DNA of 64,000 nt, from contig NZ_PHRF01000168.1 of NCBI RefSeq assembly GCF_004151105.1, positions 1-64,000 on the forward strand. Reading direction: 5' to 3'. A program made the position numbers and the translations under genes. Every line of letters starts with the position of its first letter. The first letter of the stretch is position 1. The notes beneath the pieces are model-generated. The model did not search any database. It saw only the letters and a program-made list of their open reading frames with translations, and had not been told where the DNA came from. Shown here in pieces: positions 19,838 through 27,805 of this stretch. This stretch comes from Streptomyces sp. L-9-10 (GTDB lineage Bacteria; Actinomycetota; Actinomycetes; Streptomycetales; Streptomycetaceae).

Positions 19838-19853
19838 TGTGAGGCAGTTCACA
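19838..19853. promoter_or_regulatory. Rex operator upstream of nuoA
   Basis: The 16-bp sequence TGTGAGGCAGTTCACA lies 93 bp before the nuoA start. It matches the Rex operator pattern of actinobacteria (TGTGAAC-N3-GTTCACA type; TGTGA-N6-TCACA is intact). Rex is the NADH/NAD-sensing repressor, and the nuo operon of S. coelicolor is a known Rex target. Control of complex I by the NADH/NAD ratio is therefore inferred. Confidence 0.75.
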
Positions 19854-19869
19854 AGCCCGACTGCCCCGC

Positions 19870-19875
19870 ATCTTA
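19870..19875 (-). promoter_or_regulatory. candidate -10 element for nuoA
   Basis: On the minus strand the hexamer TAAGAT lies just upstream of the Rex site, so transcripts would begin shortly before the operator and repression by Rex could act there. No convincing -35 is seen at 17 nt. This is a weak call. Confidence 0.3.
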
Positions 19876-20087
19876 TGCCCGGTGGTCTGTGATCTGCGAC
19901 ACGGGGTACAGCAACGGCTTTGTGATCTCCACCACCCGACGAAGGATCATGAAGTCGGATGAGCGGTGATCTTCATACGTGAAGCGGCCGAGCGGTCACC
20001 AGATGTGACATCCGATCTTGTTTCCGCTGGTCGGGGGCGCATCGCCCTACCAAGGGATGCACCGTACAAGCAAATTTGCAATGAAAC

Positions 20088-20117
20088 AGTATACAGTGAT
20101 AAGGGCTCGGCGGTCAC
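20088..20117 (-). promoter_or_regulatory. candidate distal minus-strand promoter in the nuoA-NlpC spacer
   Basis: On the minus strand GTGACC, an 18-nt spacer and TATACT form a good sigma-70-like promoter inside an unusually AT-rich patch. It would add a leader of about 340 nt to the nuo transcript. The 10-bp palindrome GCAAATTTGC (20070-20079) lies just downstream. The rest of the 815-nt spacer (19746-20560) shows no convincing gene. Confidence 0.4.
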
Positions 20118-20521
20118 CCGCACGAGGGGGAAGTGCGGACCGACGTGGACACGTGCACGCATTCACGAGCAACCGGGACAGCTTCGCGAGCGTCCACAGA
20201 GATACGTGCGAGCACCTTCGAAGACCCCCAAGATCACGCCGAGATCACGCCGAGATGACCCCGAGCGGGCTCCGTGATCGTTCCGACCGCCGGACCATGG
20301 GCACTCTGTGACCTGTACCACCTCACTCAACCGTCAAGACAAGAGGGCTTGGCCATGAGTGTGAAGGGGTGGTAAGCGGCGGGCAATTCGGACGTTTATC
20401 AGAAAGACCGTGATCACAGCCATGATCACCCATGCCCGGTTTGCCCGTTACGGCGTCAATAAGACCCGAGGCTAAGCGGATTCACAGATTCCGAACGTAA
20501 CTGTGGCGCAACACACCTTGC

Positions 20522-20550
20522 TTGACGGGAACCAGGTTCCACCTGATAGC
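20522..20550 (+). promoter_or_regulatory. candidate promoter with internal palindrome before the NlpC/P60 gene
   Basis: A good -35 (TTGACG, 20522-20527) is followed 17 nt later by a poor -10 (GATAGC). The spacer contains the perfect interrupted palindrome GGAACC-A-GGTTCC (20528-20540), a plausible operator. Transcription would start only a few nt before the ATG at 20561, which has no clear ribosome binding site. Confidence 0.35.
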
Positions 20551-20560
20551 CGTAGTTCTC

Positions 20561-21406
20561 ATGTCCCACACCGCTCACATACCCAGCCACCGGAAGCCCC
20601 GCCGCAGCGCGTCGAAAGTCGTCCTCCGTAGTGGAGTTGCCGGTGGCGTCCTCAGCACCATCGCGGTCGCCGGTGCCGCCGGACCGGCGAACGCCGAGCC
20701 GGTGACCACCCAGACCATCGAAATGCCCACGCTCACCTCCGGACTCGTCGGCGACTTCACGCGGTCCGCCGAGGCCACGCAGCGCGTCGCGAACTCCCTG
20801 GACCTGCGTGCCCAGCAGGACGCCGCCGCGTCCACCGCCGAGCGGACCGCCAAGAAGGCCAAGGCCGAGGCGGACCGCAAGGCCGAGGCGAAGAAGAAGG
20901 CCGCCGAGGCCCGCGCCAAGGCCGCCGCCGCCGAGCGCGCGTCCCGCACCGCGGAGCGCACGACACTGTCGGCGCCTTCGTCCTCGAACTCCGGCTCGGG
21001 CTCCTCCTCCGGCTCGACCGCCTCCGCCTCGAACGTCTCCTCGCAGGCGACGGGCTCCGCGGCGGCCGTCCTCGCGTTCGCCCAGTCCCAGATCGGCGAC
21101 GCCTACATCATGGGCTCGACGGGCCCGAACGCCTGGGACTGCTCCGCTCTCGTCCAGGCCGCCTACCGCCAGATCGGCGTCGACCTCCCGCGCGTCTCGC
21201 AGGACCAGTCGACGGCCGGCACCCAGGTCTCCCTGAGCAACCTCCAGCCGGGCGACATCCTCTACTGGGGCGGCGCGGGCAGCGCTTACCACACGGCGAT
21301 CTACGCCGGCGGCGGTGAGTTCATCGGCGCGCAGAACCCCAGCTCCGGTGTGGTGAAGAAGTCCATGGACTGGGACCCGCCGAGCGGCGCGGTCCGCGTC
21401 CTCTGA
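20561..21406 (+). CDS. secreted NlpC/P60 family peptidoglycan endopeptidase
   Basis: Exported cell-wall hydrolase, 281 aa from the ATG at 20561. A basic N-terminus and hydrophobic core (VAGGVLSTIAVAGAAG) end in an AxA-like site (PANAEP), giving a signal peptide of about 46 residues. A middle region of about 100 residues is Ala/Lys/Glu-rich and probably coiled coil. The C-terminal NlpC/P60 domain has the catalytic cysteine in NAWDCSALVQAAY and the histidine in AYHTAIYAGGGEFIG. It should cut gamma-D-Glu-diaminopimelate links in peptidoglycan. I looked for a ydaO (c-di-AMP) riboswitch, which controls related genes, and did not see one. Confidence 0.92.
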   Translation: MSHTAHIPSHRKPRRSASKVVLRSGVAGGVLSTIAVAGAAGPANAEPVTTQTIEMPTLTSGLVGDFTRSAEATQRVANSLDLRAQQDAAASTAERTAKKAKAEADRKAEAKKKAAEARAKAAAAERASRTAERTTLSAPSSSNSGSGSSSGSTASASNVSSQATGSAAAVLAFAQSQIGDAYIMGSTGPNAWDCSALVQAAYRQIGVDLPRVSQDQSTAGTQVSLSNLQPGDILYWGGAGSAYHTAIYAGGGEFIGAQNPSSGVVKKSMDWDPPSGAVRVL

Positions 21407-21437
21407 TCCACCCGTAGGTCCACTCGTCGTACGGCGA

Positions 21438-21470
21438 ACACCCGCACCCCGCTCGGGGGGATGCGGGTAT
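21438..21470 (+). terminator. hairpin after the NlpC/P60 gene
   Basis: ACCCGCACCCC pairs with GGGG-ATGCGGGT around a short loop, about 30 nt after the stop codon. It probably terminates the NlpC/P60 transcript before the PadR gene. Confidence 0.6.
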
Positions 21471-21557
21471 TCGTCGTTCCCGTCCCCTCGCCCGCTCACG
21501 GTGCGCGGAAGGGACCCCCCTTCCTGTCCACTTGCCCCGCCAGGTATCTTGCATCGC

Positions 21558-21932
21558 ATGGAACCAGGTGATTCGACCAAGCAGGCGCGGGCAGCCGCTC
21601 AACTGCGCAAGGGTGTCCTGGAGTACTGCGTACTCGCCTTAATGCGGGACCGCCCCCGCTACGGCGTGGAACTCCTCCACGCCCTGGAGGACTCCGGCGC
21701 CCTGGCCACCAGCCAGGGCACGGTCTACCCGCTGCTCTCCCGGCTCCGCCGCGACGACCTGGTCACCACCACCTGGCAGGAGTCCACCTCCGGACCACCC
21801 CGTCGCTACTACGCGCTCACCGACAGCGGCCGGGCCGCGCTCAACGAGTTCACCCGCGTCTGGCCCGGCTTCCGCAACGCCGTCGACGCCTTCCTGACCA
21901 CCCCCCGCCCCTCCACCGGAGACCTCGCATGA
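21558..21932 (+). CDS. PadR family transcriptional regulator
   Basis: DNA-binding repressor of the short PadR type, 124 aa. The winged helix-turn-helix runs from about residue 15 to 90 (YCVLALMRDRPRYGVELLHAL, then SQGTVYPLLSRL, then RYYALTDSGRAAL). It overlaps the next gene by 4 nt, a HAAS-domain membrane protein, which is a common pairing in Gram-positive bacteria. TATCTT at 21545-21550 is a likely -10 placed so that the message would start at or next to the ATG, i.e. leaderless. The ligand is unknown. Confidence 0.9.
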   Translation: MEPGDSTKQARAAAQLRKGVLEYCVLALMRDRPRYGVELLHALEDSGALATSQGTVYPLLSRLRRDDLVTTTWQESTSGPPRRYYALTDSGRAALNEFTRVWPGFRNAVDAFLTTPRPSTGDLA

Positions 21933-22543
21933 AGACCTCTGCCGACCCCGTACGCGACTACCTCTCCGCCGTCGAACGCGAGGCCTCCGCACTCCCCGCC
22001 GACCGTCGCCAGGAACTCCTCGCCGACCTCGCCGAACACATCGAGGTGACGCGCGCGGAACGCCCCGACGCCGCGACCGGCGAGATCCTGGCGGAGCTGG
22101 GGGACCCCCGTACGATCGCGGCGACGGCACTGGCCGAGGCGGGGTACGGGACCACCGGCACCCCGGCCCGGAGCGACGTGGACGCACCCGCCCGGCGCGG
22201 CAAGGTGCATCCCCTGGTCCCGCTCCTGATGCTCACCCTCTCGCTGCCCTTCACGATGATCTTCTCCATCGGCCCCGACGCGGCGTTCGACGCGGGCTCG
22301 GTGTTCGGCTTCCTGTTCCGCGTCACCGGCGCGGTACTTCTCTGCACCTCGGTGCACTGGACCGCCGTCCAGAAGACCACCGGCGTGCTGCTCACCGTCA
22401 TCGTGCCGACCACCGCCTTCACGACCTGGAACCTGACCACCGGCTCGGCGGCGGGCGAAGTCCCGGCCCTCCTGGGCAATCTGGGAAGCCTCGCCCTGAT
22501 GGCCGGCACGGCGGTATGGCTCTGGCGGGCCCGTCGCACCTGA
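21929..22543 (+). CDS. HAAS-domain membrane protein, PadR partner
   Basis: 204-aa protein whose first 75 residues form a helical HAAS domain (alternate stretches such as LPADRRQELLADLAEHIEV and AEILAELGDPRTIAATAL-like sequence). Four membrane helices follow, at roughly 92-115, 125-145, 150-170 and 180-200. It is translationally coupled to the PadR gene (ATGA overlap). HAAS proteins are thought to transmit signals or act as sensor partners in PadR-regulated loci; the specific role here is unknown. Confidence 0.75.
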   Translation: MKTSADPVRDYLSAVEREASALPADRRQELLADLAEHIEVTRAERPDAATGEILAELGDPRTIAATALAEAGYGTTGTPARSDVDAPARRGKVHPLVPLLMLTLSLPFTMIFSIGPDAAFDAGSVFGFLFRVTGAVLLCTSVHWTAVQKTTGVLLTVIVPTTAFTTWNLTTGSAAGEVPALLGNLGSLALMAGTAVWLWRARRT

Positions 22544-22570
22544 GCGCGGCCGCCGGCCGCAGCGCTCCCG

Positions 22571-23503
22571 TCAGGCGGCGGGGGCGGGAAGCGTGACTCC
22601 CGTGAGGCGCTCGGACTCCGCCCACAGACGGGCGTTGACGGCCGGGTCGAGGGCCCGGCGGGTCGTGCGGGCCGTGGCGGTGGGGCCGACCAGCTCGAAC
22701 CGTCGGCTCGGACCGTAGTAACCACCCGCGACGGCCGCGGGATCGGCCGCCGCGTACAGCAGGGGTTCCGTGCCCTGCTGGACGTCCTGCGAGGGCAGGA
22801 AGTTGAGGGACGTGAGTACGGAGACCCCGCGCGACGGCTTGCCGGTGCCGAGACTCGGCCCCGTCGTCTGGAGGTTCGTGCGCGTGTAGCCGGGGTGCGC
22901 GCCGGTGCTCAGCAGCCGCCAGCCGCGCTCGGCGGCGAGGGCCGCGAGGTGCCGGGTCATCATCAGGTTGGCGAGCTTGGACTGCGCGTAGGAGAGGTTG
23001 GGGCTGTAGCGGCGGCGCTCCCACTGAAGATCCTCGAAGTGGATACGGCCGTAGTTGGCCACACCGCTGCTCATCGTGGTCACCCGCGGCGCGGCGGCGG
23101 AGAGCAGCAGCGGAAGCAGCCGGACGGTCAGCGCGAAGGGGCCGAGGTAGTTGCTGCCCATCTGGAGCTCGAAGCCGTCGGCCGTGGTGTGCCTGGACGG
23201 CGGGGCCATCACCCCGGCGTTGTTGACCAGCAGATCGAGTGGGGTGCCGTCGGCGATGAGCCCGTCGGCGAACTCCTGGACGGAGGCCAGATCGGCCAGA
23301 TCGATCCTGCGCACCTCAAGTCGGGCCTCCGGGTGCTGGGCCAGGATCTCGGCGCGGGCCCGCTCGCCCTTGGCGACCGTACGGACGGCCATCACGACGC
23401 GCGCTCCCGCGCCGGCGAGCCGCCGGGCCGCCTCCTTGCCGGTCCCGCTGTTGGCGCCGGTGACGACGGCGAGCTTCCCGCTCTGGTCGGGGACGACGTA
23501 CAT
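22571..23503 (-). CDS. short-chain dehydrogenase/reductase
   Basis: Classical SDR oxidoreductase of the WW-domain/retinol-dehydrogenase-like group, 310 aa. The cofactor motif is TGANSGTGKEAARRL near residue 15, NNAG lies at about 90, and the YAQSK catalytic pair at about 160. ARxVMAVR before the helix suggests NADP preference. AAGGAG precedes the ATG at 23503 by five nt. It is divergent from the TetR gene across three palindromic operators, so it is the likely regulated target. The substrate is unknown. Confidence 0.9.
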   Translation of the reverse strand: MYVVPDQSGKLAVVTGANSGTGKEAARRLAGAGARVVMAVRTVAKGERARAEILAQHPEARLEVRRIDLADLASVQEFADGLIADGTPLDLLVNNAGVMAPPSRHTTADGFELQMGSNYLGPFALTVRLLPLLLSAAAPRVTTMSSGVANYGRIHFEDLQWERRRYSPNLSYAQSKLANLMMTRHLAALAAERGWRLLSTGAHPGYTRTNLQTTGPSLGTGKPSRGVSVLTSLNFLPSQDVQQGTEPLLYAAADPAAVAGGYYGPSRRFELVGPTATARTTRRALDPAVNARLWAESERLTGVTLPAPAA

Positions 23504-23518
23504 GGCGACTCCTTCTAG

Positions 23519-23595
23519 TAGACCGGCGGTCTGTTGTCTCGACTGCCCCGACGTTAGCAGACCGACGGTCTGCTAACAACAGACCAGGGGTCTGT
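23519..23595. promoter_or_regulatory. three tandem TetR operators between the SDR and tetR genes
   Basis: Three copies of the palindrome AGACC-N3-GGTCT lie in the 103-bp divergent spacer: 23519-23533 (centre GGC), 23553-23577 (a perfect 25-bp palindrome with 11-nt arms, centre GAC) and 23579-23595 (centre AGG). Centres are 39 and 22 bp apart. The last site overlaps TAGTCT (23595-23600), a likely -10 for a leaderless tetR message. Confidence 0.85.
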
Positions 23596-23606
23596 AGTCT
23601 GGGGCC

Positions 23607-24287
23607 ATGACAACGCCCTTCCAGCGCGCCCGCAGCGAGGAGCAGCGCGCCGTACGCCGGCAGGCGATCCTGGACACCGCGGCGGCGATGCTGACCGAGA
23701 TGCCCGTGGCACAGGTGAGCCTCAACGAACTGAGCCGACGCGTCGGTCTGGCGAAGTCGAACGTGCTGCGCTACTTCGAGTCTCGCGAGGCCGTCCTGCT
23801 CGAACTGCTGGACACCGCGCTGCGCGAGTGGCTGGACCTGCTGGACGACACCCTCGCCACGGCGATCGACGCGTCGGACGGACCGTACGAACGCGGCGAC
23901 CAGCTCGCCGGCGCGTTCGCGGAGACACTCGCGGCCCGTCCGGTGCTCTGCGATCTGGTCGGCGCGCAGGCCGCGGTGCTGGAACGGAACATCTCCCCGC
24001 GGATCGCCGCGGAGTACAAGCACGCCACCCTGGCCGGCGTCGCCGTCATGGTCCGGCTGATCCACGCATACGTACCCGAGCTGGATGAAAACGACGCGAT
24101 GCGGTACGCCGCCGCCGCCTTCTTGCTGACCGGCGCGATCTGGACCCACGCACAGCCCTCTGCCGCGATGCTGGCCGCGTACGAGGCCGACCCCGCGCTG
24201 GCGGCCATGCGCATGGACTTCACGGCGACGCTCCGCGGGCAACTGGAAGTGATGGCCTCGGGACTGCTGGCCCGCGCATCGCGCTGA
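23607..24287 (+). CDS. TetR/AcrR family regulator
   Basis: 226-aa repressor. The N-terminal helix-turn-helix spans about residues 15-60 (QAILDTAAAMLTEM, then VSLNELSRRVGLAKSNVLRYF). The C-terminal ligand domain is of the TetR_C type seen in regulators next to SDR genes. It very probably binds the three operators upstream and so represses itself and the divergent SDR. The start ATG follows a probable -10 by 6 nt, consistent with a leaderless transcript. Confidence 0.9.
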   Translation: MTTPFQRARSEEQRAVRRQAILDTAAAMLTEMPVAQVSLNELSRRVGLAKSNVLRYFESREAVLLELLDTALREWLDLLDDTLATAIDASDGPYERGDQLAGAFAETLAARPVLCDLVGAQAAVLERNISPRIAAEYKHATLAGVAVMVRLIHAYVPELDENDAMRYAAAAFLLTGAIWTHAQPSAAMLAAYEADPALAAMRMDFTATLRGQLEVMASGLLARASR

Positions 24288-24311
24288 GGTGGGCGCCGCC
24301 GTGAGGCGCAG

Positions 24312-24327
24312 CCGGCGGATACGCCGG
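24312..24327. terminator. short hairpin between convergent tetR and the XRE/TPR gene
   Basis: CCGGCG-gata-CGCCGG forms a compact six-bp stem in the 92-nt gap between two convergent genes. It is a weak terminator candidate. Confidence 0.35.
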
Positions 24328-24379
24328 AACCCGAAAGGGCCCCGGTACAGTCACCGCCCATGGTCAGCGACGACTTCCG

Positions 24380-25690
24380 TCACCTTCGTGCGGACCGTAC
24401 GCCGACGGCGGCGGCCAGTTCGCGGATGCCGCTGGTACGGGGGTGGCGCCGGGTGAGATCGGTGACGATGGCGCGGATGCTCGGGCGATCGTGGACCTCG
24501 GAGGGGGCCGCGCGATGCGCGGCGAGCAGTGCGTGCGCTGTCTGCTCGGGCTTCCCCCACTGCCAGTACGCACGCGCCATGTCGGTATGGAGGCGGCCGC
24601 GACGCTCCGCGGTGCGGAACTGGGCGGCGCGCAGGTTCCGGCCGGCGTGGACGGCGGCTCCGGCGTCGCCGAGGGACCTCAGCACGCCGACCTTGTAGAG
24701 GCTGACGGACGCGGGGGTGACGGTGAAGGACTGCGGACCGACGGCTGGTTCGGGGAGGAGGGCCGCGGCGCGTTCGGCCTCGCCGATCATCTCCAGAGCA
24801 CGGACACGGTCTCCGGCCTCAGCCGCGGCGTAGGAGACCGTGCAGAGCATCTGGGCGAAGGCCGCGGCCTGGGCGGGAGTCGTCAGACCTGTCGCTTCGA
24901 CCTGGGACGCTGCGTGGAGGGTGACCCGCTGGGCCGTGTCGGCGCGCCCTTGGTGCCGGAGCACGATGCTGAACGCTCGGGCCGAGGCGGCTGCGGCGAG
25001 TGGGGAGCCGGACAGGCGGGAGTAGGTGGTGGACCTGTCAGCGGTGATCCGGCTCGCCGAGTGTCGGCCGATCTTCGACAGCGCTTCGGTTGCCAAGTCA
25101 TAGCAGGCCGCGAGCCGCGCGTAGTCGGCGGCCTCGCGGGAGGCAGCACATGCCTCGGCGATGGCGAGCAGGTTGGGCAACGTCTCGACGAGCTTGGCGT
25201 GCGCTCCCGAATTGAACAGGGCCTGCGCTGTGCGAAAGTCGGCCAACAGGCCGGACGGCGTCGGTGCGGAGGCGGGCTCGGGCAACAGGGCGAGGGACTC
25301 GTCGAGGTTGTTCAGCACGTAGAGCGGCGCGGCGAGGCCGACGGTCAACAGGGCCCGGCGCTTCATCGGATCCTCCCCCGGCTCGTCCTGCCATCCGGCG
25401 GTGGCAACTGTAGTGGCCTGAGGCGGCGTTACGCCGAGAACCGCGGCAAGGACCCCCGGAGGGATGACAAGCGCACCGGCGAAGGACTTGAGCATGTCGA
25501 GGTCCGTCGCCGGGCGTTCCGCTGTCTCAAGCCGACTGACGGCGGAGGCGGAGTAGCCGGTGGCCCTGCCGAGGTCGATCTGCCGCCACCCACGCTCGTG
25601 CCGGGCCCAGCGGATGAGTCCTCCGGTGTCGCCCGCGGCGATGAGAGCGCGGGCCCGGGGGGAGTTCCAGTCCGGTACCTGTACACGCAT
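24380..25690 (-). CDS. XRE family regulator with TPR-like C-terminal domain
   Basis: 436-aa regulator. The helix-turn-helix lies at about residues 25-75 (LIRWARHERGWRQIDLGRATGYSASAVSRLE). The remaining 330 residues are Ala/Leu/Arg-rich helical repeats resembling the tetratricopeptide domains of Streptomyces signal-responsive regulators. It is divergent from the kinase/nucleotidyltransferase gene with a 212-bp spacer and is the obvious candidate controller of the 25.9-30.1 kb operon. The ligand is unknown. TPR regulators of this kind often bind peptides or proteins, but nothing here shows that. Confidence 0.85.
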   Translation of the reverse strand: MRVQVPDWNSPRARALIAAGDTGGLIRWARHERGWRQIDLGRATGYSASAVSRLETAERPATDLDMLKSFAGALVIPPGVLAAVLGVTPPQATTVATAGWQDEPGEDPMKRRALLTVGLAAPLYVLNNLDESLALLPEPASAPTPSGLLADFRTAQALFNSGAHAKLVETLPNLLAIAEACAASREAADYARLAACYDLATEALSKIGRHSASRITADRSTTYSRLSGSPLAAAASARAFSIVLRHQGRADTAQRVTLHAASQVEATGLTTPAQAAAFAQMLCTVSYAAAEAGDRVRALEMIGEAERAAALLPEPAVGPQSFTVTPASVSLYKVGVLRSLGDAGAAVHAGRNLRAAQFRTAERRGRLHTDMARAYWQWGKPEQTAHALLAAHRAAPSEVHDRPSIRAIVTDLTRRHPRTSGIRELAAAVGVRSARR

Positions 25691-25768
25691 GACCGCCCCC
25701 GATTGCCGCTGAACACCAGCCCACCAACGGTAGCCGAACCGTCACAGTGCGTCGATGTCGTATGCGCG

Positions 25769-25789
25769 GCGCGCACACGCCGTGCGCGC
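25769..25789. promoter_or_regulatory. palindrome in the divergent spacer of the kinase cassette
   Basis: GCGCGCAC-acgcc-GTGCGCGC (8-bp arms, 5-nt centre) lies between the XRE/TPR gene and the operon it faces. It could be an operator, but such GC palindromes also arise by chance in this genome. Confidence 0.3.
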
Positions 25790-25902
25790 GCCGGGCCGTG
25801 GCTTCGGAACCGGGACGTGGCGCGGTGTGGTGGAGGCTGCCCCGGCGGGCCGGCTCGTTGTCCCGCCGACAGGCCCCTGGAGCTTCGTCGGAGGAGGTCG
25901 CC

Positions 25903-27805
25903 ATGACCATCGTGCCCGCCCGGTTAGAGCAGCCCGTGTCGATCGCGCTCAGCGGTCCCGACAACACCGGGAAGACCAAGCAGATCGCGCTCCTGGCCCG
26001 CCGGATGGGCCCGGCCGCGTGCGGCGGCGGCCCGCTGGAGGCCCACGACCCGCGCTGGGAGCGGATCAAGTCCGCCGGGATGGGGAGCTGGTGGTTCGAG
26101 ACCGGCCCTGTGGAGGAGGTCGCCGATGTGCTGGCCTGCTCCTACCTGGAGCGCTCGCGCGGCGTCGCGTCTGCGCCGGTGCGCTTGCTCGACCGGGGCA
26201 TTCCGATGCTGGAGGCGTCCGTGGCCGCCACGGTGGCGGTCCGCGAGGAACTGACGTCGCCGGCCGCCGCCGACCGGGCCCGCACGCTGCTCGCCCCGTA
26301 CGCCGAGGGCCTCGCGGCGGCGGAGGCCGCCGAGCACTCGGTGGTCCTGATGCACTGCCAGGACCCGGCCGAGGGAACGCGGCGGGCCCTGTCCCACGAG
26401 GTGAGCATCACGCAGACCTACGCCGCCTATCAGCGCCACCTCCACGACCAGGTCGCCCGGCTCGTCGCCGACGGCCGGTTCGCGCAGACGATCACCGTCG
26501 GAGGAAGGCCCAGCATCGCCGTCCAGGACGACATGCGCCGCCGCCTGCACCCGCTCGCACCGGGCATTCCCGCGCGGGCGCTGCCGGGCGTGCGCGTCGT
26601 AGCGCTCGGCGGTCTGTCCGAGAGTGGGAAGAGCACGGCCGGCGAGTACCTGCGCACCCGACACGGGTACGCCCGCCTCAAGATCGGCTACCTCATCGAG
26701 GACAGCGCCCGCCGCTGCCGAATCGCGGACCCGTACGCGCTCGGCGAGGTTGTGCAGGCCGAGCTGATCGTGGACGCGCTCGACCGGTACTGCGCCGCCC
26801 ACCATTTCCTGGACCGGGTCAGCATCGAGTCGCTGCACAGCACCGGTTCCACCCGCGAGCTCGCGCGGATGCTCGGGGAGCAGCTGACCGTCGCCCTACC
26901 TCAAAACACCATTCACCGTGCGGGCCGCGCGCAGCGTCCCGGGTGCGGCCGATGTCGCCCACCGCGACAGGACCAAGCTCAGCCGGGGCGCGGAGAAGAT
27001 CGCCGCAGCCGCTGATGCGGTCATCGACAACCGTGGCAGCCGCCTTCAGCTGGAGCGGGCCCTGGACCGGATCGCCCTGTCCGCACGCTGGCCCTCCCAC
27101 CAGCCGGAGACCGTCCCGTTGAACACGCTCGGCCTCCCGGTCCACTTGGAGGCCTACCTGTCCGCCGTCCTGGACCGGACGGCCGGCCGGCAGCCGCTGA
27201 TCGACCTGCTAGCCGTCACCGGCAGCGGCGCTCGCGGCACGTACCAGCACGGCTGGAGCGACCTCGACGTCTTCATCATCTCTACCTCCGAGGCCCTGCC
27301 CGGCATGGCGAGGATCCTCGCCGACCTCGACGGCCAACTCGACGGAGTCAAGCTGGGCTTGACAGTGGTCACCCCGGGCGAGTGCGCCACCGGCGCCGTC
27401 TCCTCGCGCGTACTGCACGTCCTGGCCCTGCTCGGCACCGGCTCCCTGCCCGCCCTGTGGTGCCGCCCCGGCCTGATGCTCCCCGCCCCCACGGCCGCCG
27501 ACGACGTCGACGCCAGCGTCCACGACGGCATCCGGGCCGCCACCGAGCTCCGCCGCCAGCTCCTTCGCACCGCCGTCGACCTGCGGGCCCTGTACAAGGT
27601 CACCGCGCTGCTGGCCAAGATCCAGCTCCGGTTCGCGGGCGTTGAGTGCCCCGCCGACGACGACGCCCTGACCATGCTCCTGACCGATATCCACCCGCGC
27701 CTCGACAGCCTGCCGCACCAAGCGCGCACCGACCGCGATCAGGCCGAGAGTCTGGCCCGTACTGTCCTGGACCAGTGGCTCGCGACGACGGACGGGACCC
27801 GGTGA
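25903..27805 (+). pseudogene. double P-loop kinase/nucleotidyltransferase, frameshifted
   Basis: Starts at the ATG at 25903 with GGAGGAGG upstream. The first part encodes a thymidylate-kinase-like domain (Walker A SGPDNTGKT). Residues from about 230 form a second kinase-like domain (GGLSESGKST). The frame then opens into unrelated sequence at about 26895, while the +1 frame continues as YLKTPFTVRAARS and a lid-like RDRTKLSRG, then a nucleotidyltransferase domain with GSGARGTYQHGWSDLDVF (the GS...DxD pattern). The total of 1903 nt equals 634 codons plus one base, so one extra base, for example in GCCCTACC at 26893-26900, restores a 633-aa protein. The shift sits inside the second kinase domain, which argues for one gene. 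It may be a sequencing indel, a true mutation or, less likely, +1 recoding. The substrate is unknown. Confidence 0.7.

Noticed and set aside
20300..20560. ydaO (c-di-AMP) riboswitch upstream of the NlpC/P60 gene
   Set aside because: The conserved pieces expected for this riboswitch could not be found by eye; related genes elsewhere do have it, so a covariance search would settle the matter.
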